Virus record (IMG/VR): IMGVR_UViG_3300025889_000549
Span: 1 to 32,069 of that record
DNA length: 32,069 bases
Direction: 5' to 3' (one strand)
DNA from: a virus
The notes below the pieces were generated by a model. The model was not told where the DNA came from. It saw only the letters and a program-made list of their open reading frames with translations, and did not search any database. Shown piece by piece: positions 12,845 to 20,957 of the stretch. Positions within the stretch are counted from its first letter, which is position 1; the number at the start of each line of letters is the position of its first letter. The position numbers and the translations under genes were made by a program.

Positions 12845-14694
12845 TATTGTGACCTCGCTCCGATTGTTTGAAGTTTAATACCATTGCTCATAGCGATCCT
12901 CTGGAATTCTACCCATAGTCTCTCGGCCATTTCACGATACTCTGTAGGCATGCCAGCATACATTCCGATCTGTATCTGAGGATCAAAGTTGATCACAGTC
13001 TGAGGCCCAGCCTGTAGGCCACCAGTGTCAGTACGATTATCACCGCTGAATACCTTCGGCATACCAGTCATCTGATCGACATCCTTCTGAGGAATAACAT
13101 ACTCACCCTTGTGGACAATACCAGCGATGTCATTGACTCCACCTCTACCAGTGAATCCACCTTCAGCGAATCCAGGAATGACATCTCGGACCTTACCGAG
13201 TGGACCTGGTATATCCCAGTCTCCGAGCTTATCTCGAAGAAGCTGACCGACATTGCCGACAGCTCCGACAATCTTGCCAGGTATATCCTTGATGAAGTTG
13301 AATGCCTTCTCGAATGGAGATGTGATTGCATTATAAACACCAGCGAGAGCTGATCCGATCTGGCCTGCGATCCTGCCGACTGTGCCGATGAAGTCCTTGA
13401 GCCAGCCGATCGCTCCTGCGATCCAGCCGATGATGTTGCTCAGCCATTCAATGCCGAGCCTCAGAGCATTCACGAAGATCATAATCTGAGCAAATATCAC
13501 AGCACCGAGAATGATACCGAGAGTCTTGAGCACTGGAATGAGGATCGGAGATATCTGCTCCCACAGTTGCTTGAGAGCTGGCAGTAGTCGCTCCTGGAAT
13601 ACCTTCCAGATCTCCATCAATGCAGGTTGCAGGTATGTCTTCCACAGCTCGGTCATCACCTGGATAACTGGCTGCAGCTTCTTCATCACCCCATCGAGTC
13701 CACCGAATTGATCCATCAGCAGCTTCACACCGAGACCCAGTGCAGCACCTGCTGCTATGAATGGCAGCAGCGGAGCGAGTGCAGTCCATATCGATACACC
13801 GAGGGCCACGAATGCAGGCACGAGCCCCCCGATAATTGCACCAGCAATAACAGGAAACCAGGGAGCGAGACTCTCCATTGTATCCTTGATAGCTTTGATC
13901 ACACCTTCAGGACCACCCATAGATTCAAACCAGTCATTGAATCCCTGCACCAGCGGACCGACAAGGTTGCTGGAGAATTCACCGACCAGCTCCATGAAGT
14001 CACCGAAGGTATTCTTGAATGCGGTCATCTGACCCTGTGGAGTTTTGCGGAGTGCCTCATTCACCTTGCCATAGTTTTGAGCCAGGACTTCATTCAATAC
14101 ATTGGCCCTTTGAGTCTCATCGCCATTCTTGAGCAGCTCCTTCTGAGTATCAGATAGAGTCACACCATATTTGCTCAGAGCTCCGACATTGCCTGTCATC
14201 ACCTTACCGACCAGGTTATTGATCGTGACCATATCTTCGGCAGTGGCATTGTGGCCCTTGAGTTGTGCCACCATGTCAGCGATCTTCGGAGTCAGCTTCT
14301 GGATCGTAGATCCCTGGAGGTTGAATGTAGCGAGCTGTGATTGACCAGCTAGGATCACATCATCCTCAATAACACCGAGCTTCTGCAGTTCGCTGGCTTG
14401 AGTCTGCAATGCTTTGACATGTTCTTCAGTAGCACCCTTCACATTGAGCAGGTTGGTCCTGAGCTTTGTGCTGGCTTCGACAGATGCATTGTATGCCTCC
14501 ATCGACTTTGCACCGAAGACTGCAGCACCGATGCCAGCAGCAGTCAGGCCACCGAGTAGAGCGAATGATGAGCCCTCAGCTTTTTTGAATGCAGCACCGA
14601 GACCACCAGAAGATTGCTCCGCTTTGCCGAGAGCCTTCTCGAGACCACTTGTGTCTCCGTTGATTTTTACTAGTAGATCTCTTGTGTTTGCCAT
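12844..14694 (-). CDS. tail tape measure protein, 616 aa
   Basis: Typical tape measure layout: the N-terminal LLVKINGDTSGLEKALGKAE and a helical stretch; then phage tail tape-measure repeats (VIEDDVILAGQSQLATF, VLNEVLAQNYGKVNEALRKT); several hydrophobic segments at residues 270-430 (VIAGAIIGGLVPAFVALGVS, LLPFIAAGAALGLGVKLLMD, LGIILGAVIFAQIMIFVNAL); and GFAEGGFTGRGGVNDIAGIV near the C terminus, common in these proteins. It sets tail length and may form a channel at injection. The usual rule of about 0.15 nm per residue would predict a tail of roughly 90 nm. Confidence 0.9.
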   Translation of the reverse strand: MANTRDLLVKINGDTSGLEKALGKAEQSSGGLGAAFKKAEGSSFALLGGLTAAGIGAAVFGAKSMEAYNASVEASTKLRTNLLNVKGATEEHVKALQTQASELQKLGVIEDDVILAGQSQLATFNLQGSTIQKLTPKIADMVAQLKGHNATAEDMVTINNLVGKVMTGNVGALSKYGVTLSDTQKELLKNGDETQRANVLNEVLAQNYGKVNEALRKTPQGQMTAFKNTFGDFMELVGEFSSNLVGPLVQGFNDWFESMGGPEGVIKAIKDTMESLAPWFPVIAGAIIGGLVPAFVALGVSIWTALAPLLPFIAAGAALGLGVKLLMDQFGGLDGVMKKLQPVIQVMTELWKTYLQPALMEIWKVFQERLLPALKQLWEQISPILIPVLKTLGIILGAVIFAQIMIFVNALRLGIEWLSNIIGWIAGAIGWLKDFIGTVGRIAGQIGSALAGVYNAITSPFEKAFNFIKDIPGKIVGAVGNVGQLLRDKLGDWDIPGPLGKVRDVIPGFAEGGFTGRGGVNDIAGIVHKGEYVIPQKDVDQMTGMPKVFSGDNRTDTGGLQAGPQTVINFDPQIQIGMYAGMPTEYREMAERLWVEFQRIAMSNGIKLQTIGARSQ

Positions 14695-14695
14695 A

Positions 14696-15237
14696 TCACT
14701 TCATCTCAGCTTCGAGCTTTTGCCTCTCGATGTCTTTGAAGCTCCCCTCTATTCTTATTATAGTCAAGAATTCGAGTATCCTATCTGAAGGCTGCTCATC
14801 AAGCTCACCGATAGTCCACCCGAATTCCTTGCAGAGAAGGTAGTCCAGGTATGGTCTCGGCACTGGTCGCTCCTTGTCATCAGAGCTGAAGTAGGATATC
14901 AGGTCTTGGCTGAGTTTTTTTTTGACTCTTTGGCAGTTGCCTCATCTGCACCAGATTCTTTGATCAGGTATAGAGCATCTGCAGGCTCAAGCATATCCAT
15001 ATTCTCTTCAGTGATCTCGGCAATAGTGCCATCGGCCTTGTCGAGATTCCAGTCCTTCACGATCATCATCAGCATCTTGTCTGCTGACATGACCATATCT
15101 ACTTCACCATCTTCCTTCAGGACCATCGAATGCTTGGTCTGACCCCATTTGATGCCGAGATAGATCTCGACCCAGTAATCTTTGTTAGTCGGTAGAGTGA
15201 CCTTCCGAGTCGCTCGGCCTTCCTTAAAATACGCCAT
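14696..15237 (-). CDS. tail assembly chaperone, -1 frameshift fusion (G-T type)
   Basis: Slippage by -1 at the A9 run (14915-14923; heptamer A AAA AAC) joins the 112-residue chaperone to a second frame starting LSQDLISYFSSDDKERPVPR and ending RQKLEAEMK, stopping at 14696. The fused protein has 180 residues and ends 2 nt before the tape measure ATG (14694). This is the conserved arrangement of lambda gpG/gpGT, where the long form recruits tail tube subunits to the tape measure and both forms are needed for tail assembly. No gene starts otherwise explain 14700-14898. Confidence 0.9.
14746..14762 (-). promoter_or_regulatory. late-gene element TATAAT-N3-AATAGAGG, copy 2
   Basis: TATAATAAGAATAGAGG lies inside the frameshifted part of the tail chaperone gene, about 50 nt before the tape measure start. 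The sequence also codes for amino acids here, so it could be chance, but it matches the other four copies exactly in spacing. Confidence 0.35.
14899..15237 (-). CDS. tail assembly chaperone, short form (G type)
   Basis: A 112-residue protein (MAYFKEGRATRKVTLPTNKD, GEVDMVMSADKMLMMIVKDW) located between the tail tube and the tape measure, the fixed place of tail assembly chaperones. Its last residues ESKKNSAKT are coded across the A9 slippery run. It starts with an AAGGAGGTGCAAC ribosome site. The protein is not expected in the mature virion; it coats the tape measure during assembly. Confidence 0.85.
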   Translation of the reverse strand: MAYFKEGRATRKVTLPTNKDYWVEIYLGIKWGQTKHSMVLKEDGEVDMVMSADKMLMMIVKDWNLDKADGTIAEITEENMDMLEPADALYLIKESGADEATAKESKKNSAKT

Positions 15238-15255
15238 GTTGCACCTCCTTATTTA

Positions 15256-16221
15256 CTAGTAGCTTGATCTGACATTCCTTAGCACTGCATCGACACTAGC
15301 ACTGTTGGCATTATCGTATGCACAGCGGAGCTTGAATTTGACAGCATAGAAGTCTGAGAGACCTGTCTCAAGAGGGAAGTCTTCGTAGTATGTTCGATAC
15401 ATGCGGACCTCTAGGCTTGAGCTGTAGCCTCCACCGATACCAGGACCATTGACCTTCCAGCTTGCAGCATTGCGATTCAATGCGTAGAAGTCATCTCTCT
15501 GAGTAGTGCCTTCGAAGTAGAGTGAGGCTTCGACAGTTGCTTCGAATTCACCATGATTGATTGTGTCTGGTTCTGCAGATCCATGTCGGAATACTGCACT
15601 GGTGTTGTTTTCGAGTGTGAGCTTGAAGTCATGTGGCTTCAGGTTGTCAGCAGCACCTGCTGCAGCGACTGTAGCACCGAATGCGAAGCGAGAGTCAGCG
15701 AAGCTGTACACGCTGCCTGAAGCGGTCGTGAGGCTTCCTGATGTGGTAGTGATAGGGAATTTGCCGAGCAATGATGCCTTCGCTTCCACGAGCCCATCGC
15801 TGACTGAGAATTCCAGAGTCTTCACTGCGACATTGCGGTAGTACTGCTTGTCGATAGATCCACGAGCCTGATTGATTGTCAGTGTCTTTGGAGTGTTGCT
15901 GTTATTGCGGACCATAGTGTGATCATAAACTGATCCAGCGACATTGCTTGGAGTGTTTGTGCCGAGTGCAGCATACAGGAAGAGCCCTGTATTTGTAGCA
16001 TCAGCATTGATTGACATAGATCCTTCGGACCACTTCTTGCCGATCACTGCATCGAAGGTCTTCTCTCGGACACCATAAGCTGCTTCGTTTGGAATAGGCT
16101 CATGCTTGGCCATCAATGTATTTTCGGTGAATGGTACGATGTCAGTCTGTGGTACAGGCACACCAGCGGTAGCCTCTACTGCGACTCCAGCCCATCCTTT
16201 TCTTCCGATATCTAGTGACAT
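15256..16221 (-). CDS. major tail tube protein, 321 aa
   Basis: The start MSLDIGRKGWAGVAVEATAG and VPVPQTDIVPFTEN match the N-terminal arm of tail tube proteins. Long beta segments and the large size point to a tube protein with an added Ig-like or inserted domain (VRNNSNTPKTLTINQARGSI, FKLTLENNTSAVFRHGSAEP). It polymerises as stacked hexamers around the tape measure. It is preceded by the TATAAT-N3-AATAGAGG element and an AGAGGAG ribosome site, in line with a highly expressed late gene. Confidence 0.85.
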   Translation of the reverse strand: MSLDIGRKGWAGVAVEATAGVPVPQTDIVPFTENTLMAKHEPIPNEAAYGVREKTFDAVIGKKWSEGSMSINADATNTGLFLYAALGTNTPSNVAGSVYDHTMVRNNSNTPKTLTINQARGSIDKQYYRNVAVKTLEFSVSDGLVEAKASLLGKFPITTTSGSLTTASGSVYSFADSRFAFGATVAAAGAADNLKPHDFKLTLENNTSAVFRHGSAEPDTINHGEFEATVEASLYFEGTTQRDDFYALNRNAASWKVNGPGIGGGYSSSLEVRMYRTYYEDFPLETGLSDFYAVKFKLRCAYDNANSASVDAVLRNVRSSY

Positions 16222-16231
16222 GATTTATTCT

Positions 16232-16248
16232 CCTCTATTCGTATTATA
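16232..16248 (-). promoter_or_regulatory. late-gene element TATAAT-N3-AATAGAGG, copy 3
   Basis: TATAATACGAATAGAGG on the minus strand, ending 10 nt before the tail tube ATG at 16221. It lies between the tail terminator stop and the tail tube start. No TTGACA-like sequence occurs 16-18 bp upstream. Confidence 0.5.
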
Positions 16249-16260
16249 TTTGATTTGGCT

Positions 16261-16680
16261 CTACTGTATAACCACACAGGTCAAGATAATCTCTGACATG
16301 CGAGTATTGACTTGCTCACCTTGCACGAATGACCACCTGCTCGGGATCGGCCGACAGAAGCCACGCCCCTGAAGAGTTGCTCCGAGATAGATGTCTGCAT
16401 CGAATTTGCTGATCAGATCATCGACAATGGTCCGCATGATCCGCTCGCTGGCTTCTTCACCCTGCTCCATCCGCTCCTGGTAGATCCTGATTGCGAAGTT
16501 ATATGACCGCTGATTCCTCGAGGTGTCAGCAAAGAATGCCTCTGGATTCTCCAGAGGTGTGATAGTGATACATGGATAGTGCTCCATTTTGCTCTTGGCA
16601 TAGTCGAAGACTTGAGTCGAATCGACCTCATTGCTTGTCTGGACCACAGTCTTGATCGCTGCCGATAATTCATTCCACAT
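16261..16680 (-). CDS. tail terminator / completion protein, 139 aa
   Basis: MWNELSAAIKTVVQTSNEVD begins a protein with the alpha/beta layout of tail terminators (U/gp17-like): an N-terminal helix, beta segments (YPCITITPLENPEAFF, SYNFAIRIYQERMEQGE) and an amphipathic helix (ASERIMRTIVDDLISKFDAD). It follows the HK97 gp10-like gene and precedes the tail tube gene, exactly where these proteins lie. They cap the tail tube and form the joint to the head. Confidence 0.75.
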   Translation of the reverse strand: MWNELSAAIKTVVQTSNEVDSTQVFDYAKSKMEHYPCITITPLENPEAFFADTSRNQRSYNFAIRIYQERMEQGEEASERIMRTIVDDLISKFDADIYLGATLQGRGFCRPIPSRWSFVQGEQVNTRMSEIILTCVVIQ

Positions 16681-16681
16681 G

Positions 16682-17161
16682 CTATCTCCTCCCCATCAGA
16701 GCGGACATCAGCTTGTCCATGACTCTATCGAATTGATTATTGATGAATCCTTGTGAGGCTTCCCATCCAGGACCGAAGAATGGCTGTGCTCGAGTACCAC
16801 GCTTCTCGATGGTCTTGATGATCGGCCAGAGTGCTTTGCTCGGGATACCCTTCTTCTTGATCCATCGCTCGATAGCATCGGATGGAGGCGTGTGGCCACT
16901 AGTGCCATACTCGACATCGGCAGCATAACTCTCCTGAGCTTCTACCTGGCCTTCTGGATAATTGACTTCAGCCAGGACCGATCGCTGCAGTGTACCGAAT
17001 GCATGTGGAGCTCGCTGTCTGATCTCGCCTTGAGCGTGTGTGGTGGAGTTTGTCAGGGCAGCAGTTACTAGAGGCTCGGCATCTCCGCCTGCTTTCTTGA
17101 TGTCATGGATCAGATCATTCAATCCGACCACTTCCACATTGACTGCTAGTCCACCGCTCAT
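16682..17161 (-). CDS. HK97 gp10-like head-tail joining / minor tail protein
   Basis: The 159 residues include LNDLIHDIKKAGGDAEPLVT, RQRAPHAFGTLQRSVLAEV, SYAADVEYGTSGHTPPSD and TRAQPFFGPGWEASQ. These are hallmarks of the HK97 gp10 family: an N-terminal helix, a TG-x-L-RxS-like segment, V-E-Y-G-T and a P-F-x-x-P/G-A motif near the end. The proteins act in the neck between head and tail. The gene overlaps its upstream neighbour by ATGA. Confidence 0.85.
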   Translation of the reverse strand: MSGGLAVNVEVVGLNDLIHDIKKAGGDAEPLVTAALTNSTTHAQGEIRQRAPHAFGTLQRSVLAEVNYPEGQVEAQESYAADVEYGTSGHTPPSDAIERWIKKKGIPSKALWPIIKTIEKRGTRAQPFFGPGWEASQGFINNQFDRVMDKLMSALMGRR

Positions 17162-17508
17162 CGCTTATCCTTTGTCAGTACCAGCTCATAATGGTCTGGC
17201 AGAATTCCATTGTCATGTACCTGTCGGCCTCTCACGAAGTACTCCTGGCCAGTGCCAGAGACAGTCACCTTCATGCCTTCCACGACTCCAGATGCTGAAG
17301 TAAACATGTCGAAGGTCTTGCCGAATACACCATCCACCAGGACAGTTGTCTCGGCCGATGATGGCTGGATATTGGCCCTCACTGCAGCGGTTGTGATTTG
17401 GCCTGGTCCTACGAATCCAGAGTGTGTGACATACCGCTCCTTGTCGATGTCGGTAGAGGTCTTCTCGAATCTCGAGATGAATACAATCTTATCAAGTACA
17501 GGAGGCAT
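17158..17508 (-). CDS. head closure / head-tail adaptor, 116 aa
   Basis: A small beta-barrel-like protein (DKERYVTHSGFVGPGQITTA, VVEGMKVTVSGTGQEYFVRG, PDHYELVLTKDKR at the end) between the connector and the gp10-like gene, which is the position of head closure (gp16/stopper-type) proteins. No catalytic motif. Its ATG overlaps the stop of the connector gene. The family is inferred from location and length. Confidence 0.7.
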   Translation of the reverse strand: MPPVLDKIVFISRFEKTSTDIDKERYVTHSGFVGPGQITTAAVRANIQPSSAETTVLVDGVFGKTFDMFTSASGVVEGMKVTVSGTGQEYFVRGRQVHDNGILPDHYELVLTKDKR

Positions 17509-18170
17509 CAGATCACCTTCCTGGCATAGCCTCCAGAGTCCAGAATATCTTCAGCAGCAGAGACCAGTGCAGACTTTGAGCGACCTGCTGAATAGCCGAA
17601 GCTCATACTGACTCGACCTTGTGTGAAGCTCTGTGCTCCAGTCGGATTGAATTTGCGAGCGACCATATCACGAATGTACAGTGTGCAGGCTTCCTTGAGA
17701 TCTTCAGGGAGATCCGCAATGTCTGTGGCATAGCCTCCTGTGTAGTCGATCTCATAGAAGAGATCTGAGCTGTCCAGGTGGAGCAAGCCTCGACCCATAC
17801 TGATCAGATAATTGCTCGGGTAGATCACATAGGTACTCGGCTTCGGAATGAAGTAGATTCTGCTGCCACTATCTTCCAGTGTCAGGCTCTGACTCAGGCC
17901 GACTCCGACCAGTCGAATTGCACTGATGTCACCATCGGCCACTGGCCTTCGCCTGAAGCTGATGGTCATATCACCATTCGGAGAGATCAATGCTCGCTCA
18001 CGCTCATTCGTGACAGCCATCTTGAAGAAGCCATCGACATCACAGTAGTTTGTGATGATCTTGGAGGCACGAGATATCATCCCTGATATGGTGGCCTGAC
18101 TGAATGTAGACAGGTCAAGATCAGGGGCATATGCTTCGAGTTCTGCTTGTGTGATAAGATTCTCTGCCAT
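17508..18170 (-). CDS. head-tail connector (gp6/gp15-like), 220 aa
   Basis: MAENLITQAELEAYAPDLDL and SQATISGMISRASKIITNYC give the N-terminal helices typical of gp6/YqbG-type connectors. Next comes a beta-rich middle (DMTISFRRRPVADGDISAIR, YEIDYTGGYATD), then LPEDLKEACTLYIRDMVARK, the hallmark helix before the C terminus. The protein forms a ring under the portal. The start at 18170 is favoured by GAGAGGG just upstream; a longer frame to 18215 runs into a hairpin. A copy of the TATAAT element precedes it. Confidence 0.8.
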   Translation of the reverse strand: MAENLITQAELEAYAPDLDLSTFSQATISGMISRASKIITNYCDVDGFFKMAVTNERERALISPNGDMTISFRRRPVADGDISAIRLVGVGLSQSLTLEDSGSRIYFIPKPSTYVIYPSNYLISMGRGLLHLDSSDLFYEIDYTGGYATDIADLPEDLKEACTLYIRDMVARKFNPTGAQSFTQGRVSMSFGYSAGRSKSALVSAAEDILDSGGYARKVI

Positions 18171-18177
18171 CATGCCC

Positions 18178-18194
18178 TCTCTGTATTCATTATA
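18178..18194 (-). promoter_or_regulatory. late-gene element TATAAT-N3-WACAGAG, copy 4
   Basis: TATAATGAATACAGAGA on the minus strand, 7 nt before the connector ATG at 18170. It differs from the other copies in two positions of the AAYAGAGG part. It lies just downstream of a strong hairpin at the end of the capsid gene. Confidence 0.4.
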
Positions 18195-18203
18195 GCTCAG
18201 AGT

Positions 18204-18230
18204 ACTCCCCTCCATAGATTGAAGGGGAGT
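18204..18230 (-). other. hairpin between capsid and connector genes
   Basis: ACTCCCCT and AGGGGAGT (18204-18211, 18223-18230) form a perfect 8-bp stem with an 11-nt loop. No U-tract follows in the leftward direction, so it is more likely to protect the 3' end of capsid mRNA or mark a processing site than to end transcription. The TATAAT element follows at once. Confidence 0.5.
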
Positions 18231-18246
18231 CGCTCTAGGCTACAGA

Positions 18247-19230
18247 TTAGGATGTAGCTAGGCCACCGATTTTGTACTGATATGGTTCACCGATCACCTT
18301 CAGCACTGTGGTCTCGAAGACACGAGATTGGATACTGTGGTTAGCGGTTGGCACATCGTAGATCGACAGAGTTTCGAGGTCACTCATCTCGATCCAGTTC
18401 TCACCAGCAGCGGAGCGGACTGACAACAGGAAGGCCCATGATGCAGCGTAGCGACTAGTCACCACTTTGATCAAGTTACCAGTGTTACCATCCACGATGT
18501 TTGCAAGGTGTTGGCCACCAGTTGCAGCACCTTGATTGTCGATGACAATACGCTGGATGCTTCCACTACCTTCGAGCTGATCAGACAGAGCTCGGTTCTG
18601 ACGAGGGTTCAAGACCAGGTGAGACACCAGGTCAGCACCATTCTGGAAGAGAGTCTGAGCGTAATTGCTTACACCAGAAGCGGTCAAGAGACCAGCACTT
18701 CCTGAGTTGGTGGTGATGAGCTTGCTGAAGCCTGAGTACTCTGTGCTGTACAGAGCAGCATCACCAGTGAGAGTCATCACTTCCTCACCGAGCAAGACCT
18801 CTGTGGTCTTGATAAGCTCTTCACGAGCTCGGATGTCTTCCAGGTTGCTACCACGATTGGCAGCGATTTGCTGACGACCGATCTCGACATCACGACCCAG
18901 GTTCTTGTATGGGTAGCTGACGAATTCGTATGTCTGGCTAGTTTGTGAAGGCTGGCCAGCATCTGCGAATCCTACACGAGTACCAGTACCCGTAGCAGTA
19001 GGATCGATCTTGCTTGTTAGTTTGTTAAAAGATGCAGCTTCTCCCATGCCACCGACACGAGGAATGAAGCCACGAACAGGCGTAGCTGTTGGCACAACAG
19101 TCTTCACTACTGGATCAAGATTCTCTGGTGAGTAAATTGATCGGTCACTTGGACTGAATGTGTATGTGCTTTGAGTCACCGCTTTGCGGATCTCATCTTG
19201 CACCATTTGAGCGATTTGATTTGCTTCCAT
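18247..19230 (-). CDS. major capsid protein (HK97 fold), 327 aa
   Basis: The N-terminal helix (MEANQIAQMVQDEIRKAVTQ) is followed by segments usual in HK97-fold capsids: ATPVRGFIPRVGGMGEAASF, FVSYPYKNLGRDVEIGRQQI, REELIKTTEVLLGEEVMTLT and the P-domain-like LVLNPRQNRALSDQL. It forms the icosahedral shell. Codon use is distinct: arginine is mainly CGT here, while most other genes use CGA, CGG, AGA and AGG, which suggests selection for high expression. The ribosome site near the ATG is weak (AAGG); a better GAGGTG is 24 nt upstream. Confidence 0.9.
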   Translation of the reverse strand: MEANQIAQMVQDEIRKAVTQSTYTFSPSDRSIYSPENLDPVVKTVVPTATPVRGFIPRVGGMGEAASFNKLTSKIDPTATGTGTRVGFADAGQPSQTSQTYEFVSYPYKNLGRDVEIGRQQIAANRGSNLEDIRAREELIKTTEVLLGEEVMTLTGDAALYSTEYSGFSKLITTNSGSAGLLTASGVSNYAQTLFQNGADLVSHLVLNPRQNRALSDQLEGSGSIQRIVIDNQGAATGGQHLANIVDGNTGNLIKVVTSRYAASWAFLLSVRSAAGENWIEMSDLETLSIYDVPTANHSIQSRVFETTVLKVIGEPYQYKIGGLATS

Positions 19231-19280
19231 CTGAAGACTACCTTATCTTTGCACCTCAATTATTGACTGTTGAATATCTA

Positions 19281-20957
19281 CTACTTGCTGAAGGTTGCTC
19301 GGACTGCAGCGTGTTTTGCAACACTGGCAGGGTCAAGAAGCCGAGAGTACTTGCGAAGTTCGAATGCTACTCGCAATCGCTCATCGTGTGTACCGACATT
19401 TGGATCAGCAGCAAGCTCATCAGCTCGCTTCAATAGCTCATCCATCTTCTTCTTGTTCTGACCATCGGCCGAGTTTGGATCTGTGTCTGGATTATCCACT
19501 TCATCCCCCTTCTTCACTGTATAGGTCTTGCGGACCTTTGAGGCAGCAGGCTGACTCTTCAGGTTGGCGATCTCCTCTTTTAGAGGCTCGACTGCTTTCG
19601 CAATCCCTGCCTCTACTGCAGCAGATACCATCTTTGCAAGATCACTCTCACCAGTGGACTTTTTCAATGTGGCTTTAGGAGCAAACTTTTTGCCCTTGCC
19701 ACCCTTGCCAGATTTGTCTTCATCGGCAGCAGGAGTCTCTGGCTCTTCTTCCTCTGCATCTTCAGGTGTTTCGACTTCTTCATCTTCGACAGCATCTTCT
19801 TCGGTCTCGACTGCTTCGCCATCATCATCGACTTCGACAAGCTCTTCGCCATCTGAATTGACAAGAGGCTGCTTGACAGTCTGCTTCTCACCAGTTGGCT
19901 TGCCTTCTTCATCGAGCACATCTTGCTCGACTTCAGCACCAGCTACAGGTACACCTGCTTCTGCTGCTCGCTCTTCAGTGTCATTGATCGGTCGGCCGTT
20001 TTCTTCGGCAGTGGTCACGACTGCAGCATCTGCATCACGATCCTCTTGACCAGTTACTGATTTTGCTCGCTCTCGTACTTGCTTGGACATAGTAATTAGC
20101 TCCTCACTCTTCTTAATGTTTAGTGCCTTTGCAGCATTCTCGATTGATTCCTCGTAGTCGGGGAAGTTTTCAGGCTCAAGAATTTCTTGTGCTGCAGCAG
20201 CTTGGATAGCTTCCAGGGCAGACTTCAGTTGAGTGAGATCCTTCTCGCCATCATATGATTGCCAGAAGATATAGTCTGACAGACACATGGCTAGATCAGC
20301 GAGCATTGCTCCCTGCCATAAGCTCTTAGCGAGTGTATCTTGTTTGCCCATACTATTTTTATTGTAGACCATAACTGAGCCCTTCATAATGTTTTGCGAA
20401 TCTGAATACTGATATTGCTTCTCCCACCATGCGACAGGTCGGCCATAAGTCTTCTCGAATGACTCCTCATGGACCAGGCCACCATCGACTGATTTGACCA
20501 TCTGGAATACAGCCGAAGCGACTGCAGGATTGTCCACCAGCGAAGTCTCACCGAGATCATAGTCGGTGATCACATTGACCATCTTCTTCTTGTCATCGAT
20601 CATCATCTGCTGCATCTGAGCATCATTGATTCGGCCACCGATACTGAAGCCTGCAAGCACACCTTCTTTGACTTTGATCCAGGCATTCTCACCATCTTCC
20701 GATTCGGAGATCTTGGCCGAGATCCAGACACCCTTTGCAGCATCATCGAATTCAATATCGATCGCTTTGCCGACAGCGATATCTTTGTGCATCTCTCGGA
20801 TGTTGCCGATCCAGTTGCTGAATGCCTTCTTGCTGGCCTCGTATGTGATGATCTCACCATGAGAATCGAGCTCCTCGACAGTGGCATATCCATATACCAT
20901 GCGTTGCTCTTCATCGACTTTAGTGATCGGAATCGTGATGTGTAGTGGCTTCTTCAT
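19281..20957 (-). CDS. XkdF-like prohead protease fused to scaffold-like region
   Basis: The start at 20957 has AGAGGTACAACAA before the ATG; an in-frame start at 21002 lacks one. Residues 1-170 form an XkdF/HK97-type protease: VYGYATVEELDSHGEIITYE, IREMHKDIAVGKA (H57) and LAGFSIGG (S105), the likely catalytic pair. Residues about 300-460 are a long acidic Glu/Asp/Pro stretch and residues 470-558 a helical region (VSAAVEAGIAKAVEPLKEEI, KKKMDELLKRADELAADP), as expected for a scaffold domain. The protease would cut the scaffold during head maturation. Located directly before the capsid gene. Confidence 0.85.
   Translation of the reverse strand: MKKPLHITIPITKVDEEQRMVYGYATVEELDSHGEIITYEASKKAFSNWIGNIREMHKDIAVGKAIDIEFDDAAKGVWISAKISESEDGENAWIKVKEGVLAGFSIGGRINDAQMQQMMIDDKKKMVNVITDYDLGETSLVDNPAVASAVFQMVKSVDGGLVHEESFEKTYGRPVAWWEKQYQYSDSQNIMKGSVMVYNKNSMGKQDTLAKSLWQGAMLADLAMCLSDYIFWQSYDGEKDLTQLKSALEAIQAAAAQEILEPENFPDYEESIENAAKALNIKKSEELITMSKQVRERAKSVTGQEDRDADAAVVTTAEENGRPINDTEERAAEAGVPVAGAEVEQDVLDEEGKPTGEKQTVKQPLVNSDGEELVEVDDDGEAVETEEDAVEDEEVETPEDAEEEEPETPAADEDKSGKGGKGKKFAPKATLKKSTGESDLAKMVSAAVEAGIAKAVEPLKEEIANLKSQPAASKVRKTYTVKKGDEVDNPDTDPNSADGQNKKKMDELLKRADELAADPNVGTHDERLRVAFELRKYSRLLDPASVAKHAAVRATFSK

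Noticed and set aside
13627-14157. Plus-strand open frame of 176 codons
   Set aside because: Antisense to the tape measure gene; composition typical of a shadow frame.
19564-20049. Plus-strand open frame of 161 codons, Ser/Ala/Thr-rich
   Set aside because: It is the antisense of the acidic scaffold region, whose GAA/GAT-rich codons give Ser/Ser-type repeats on the other strand. It has no ribosome site or promoter.
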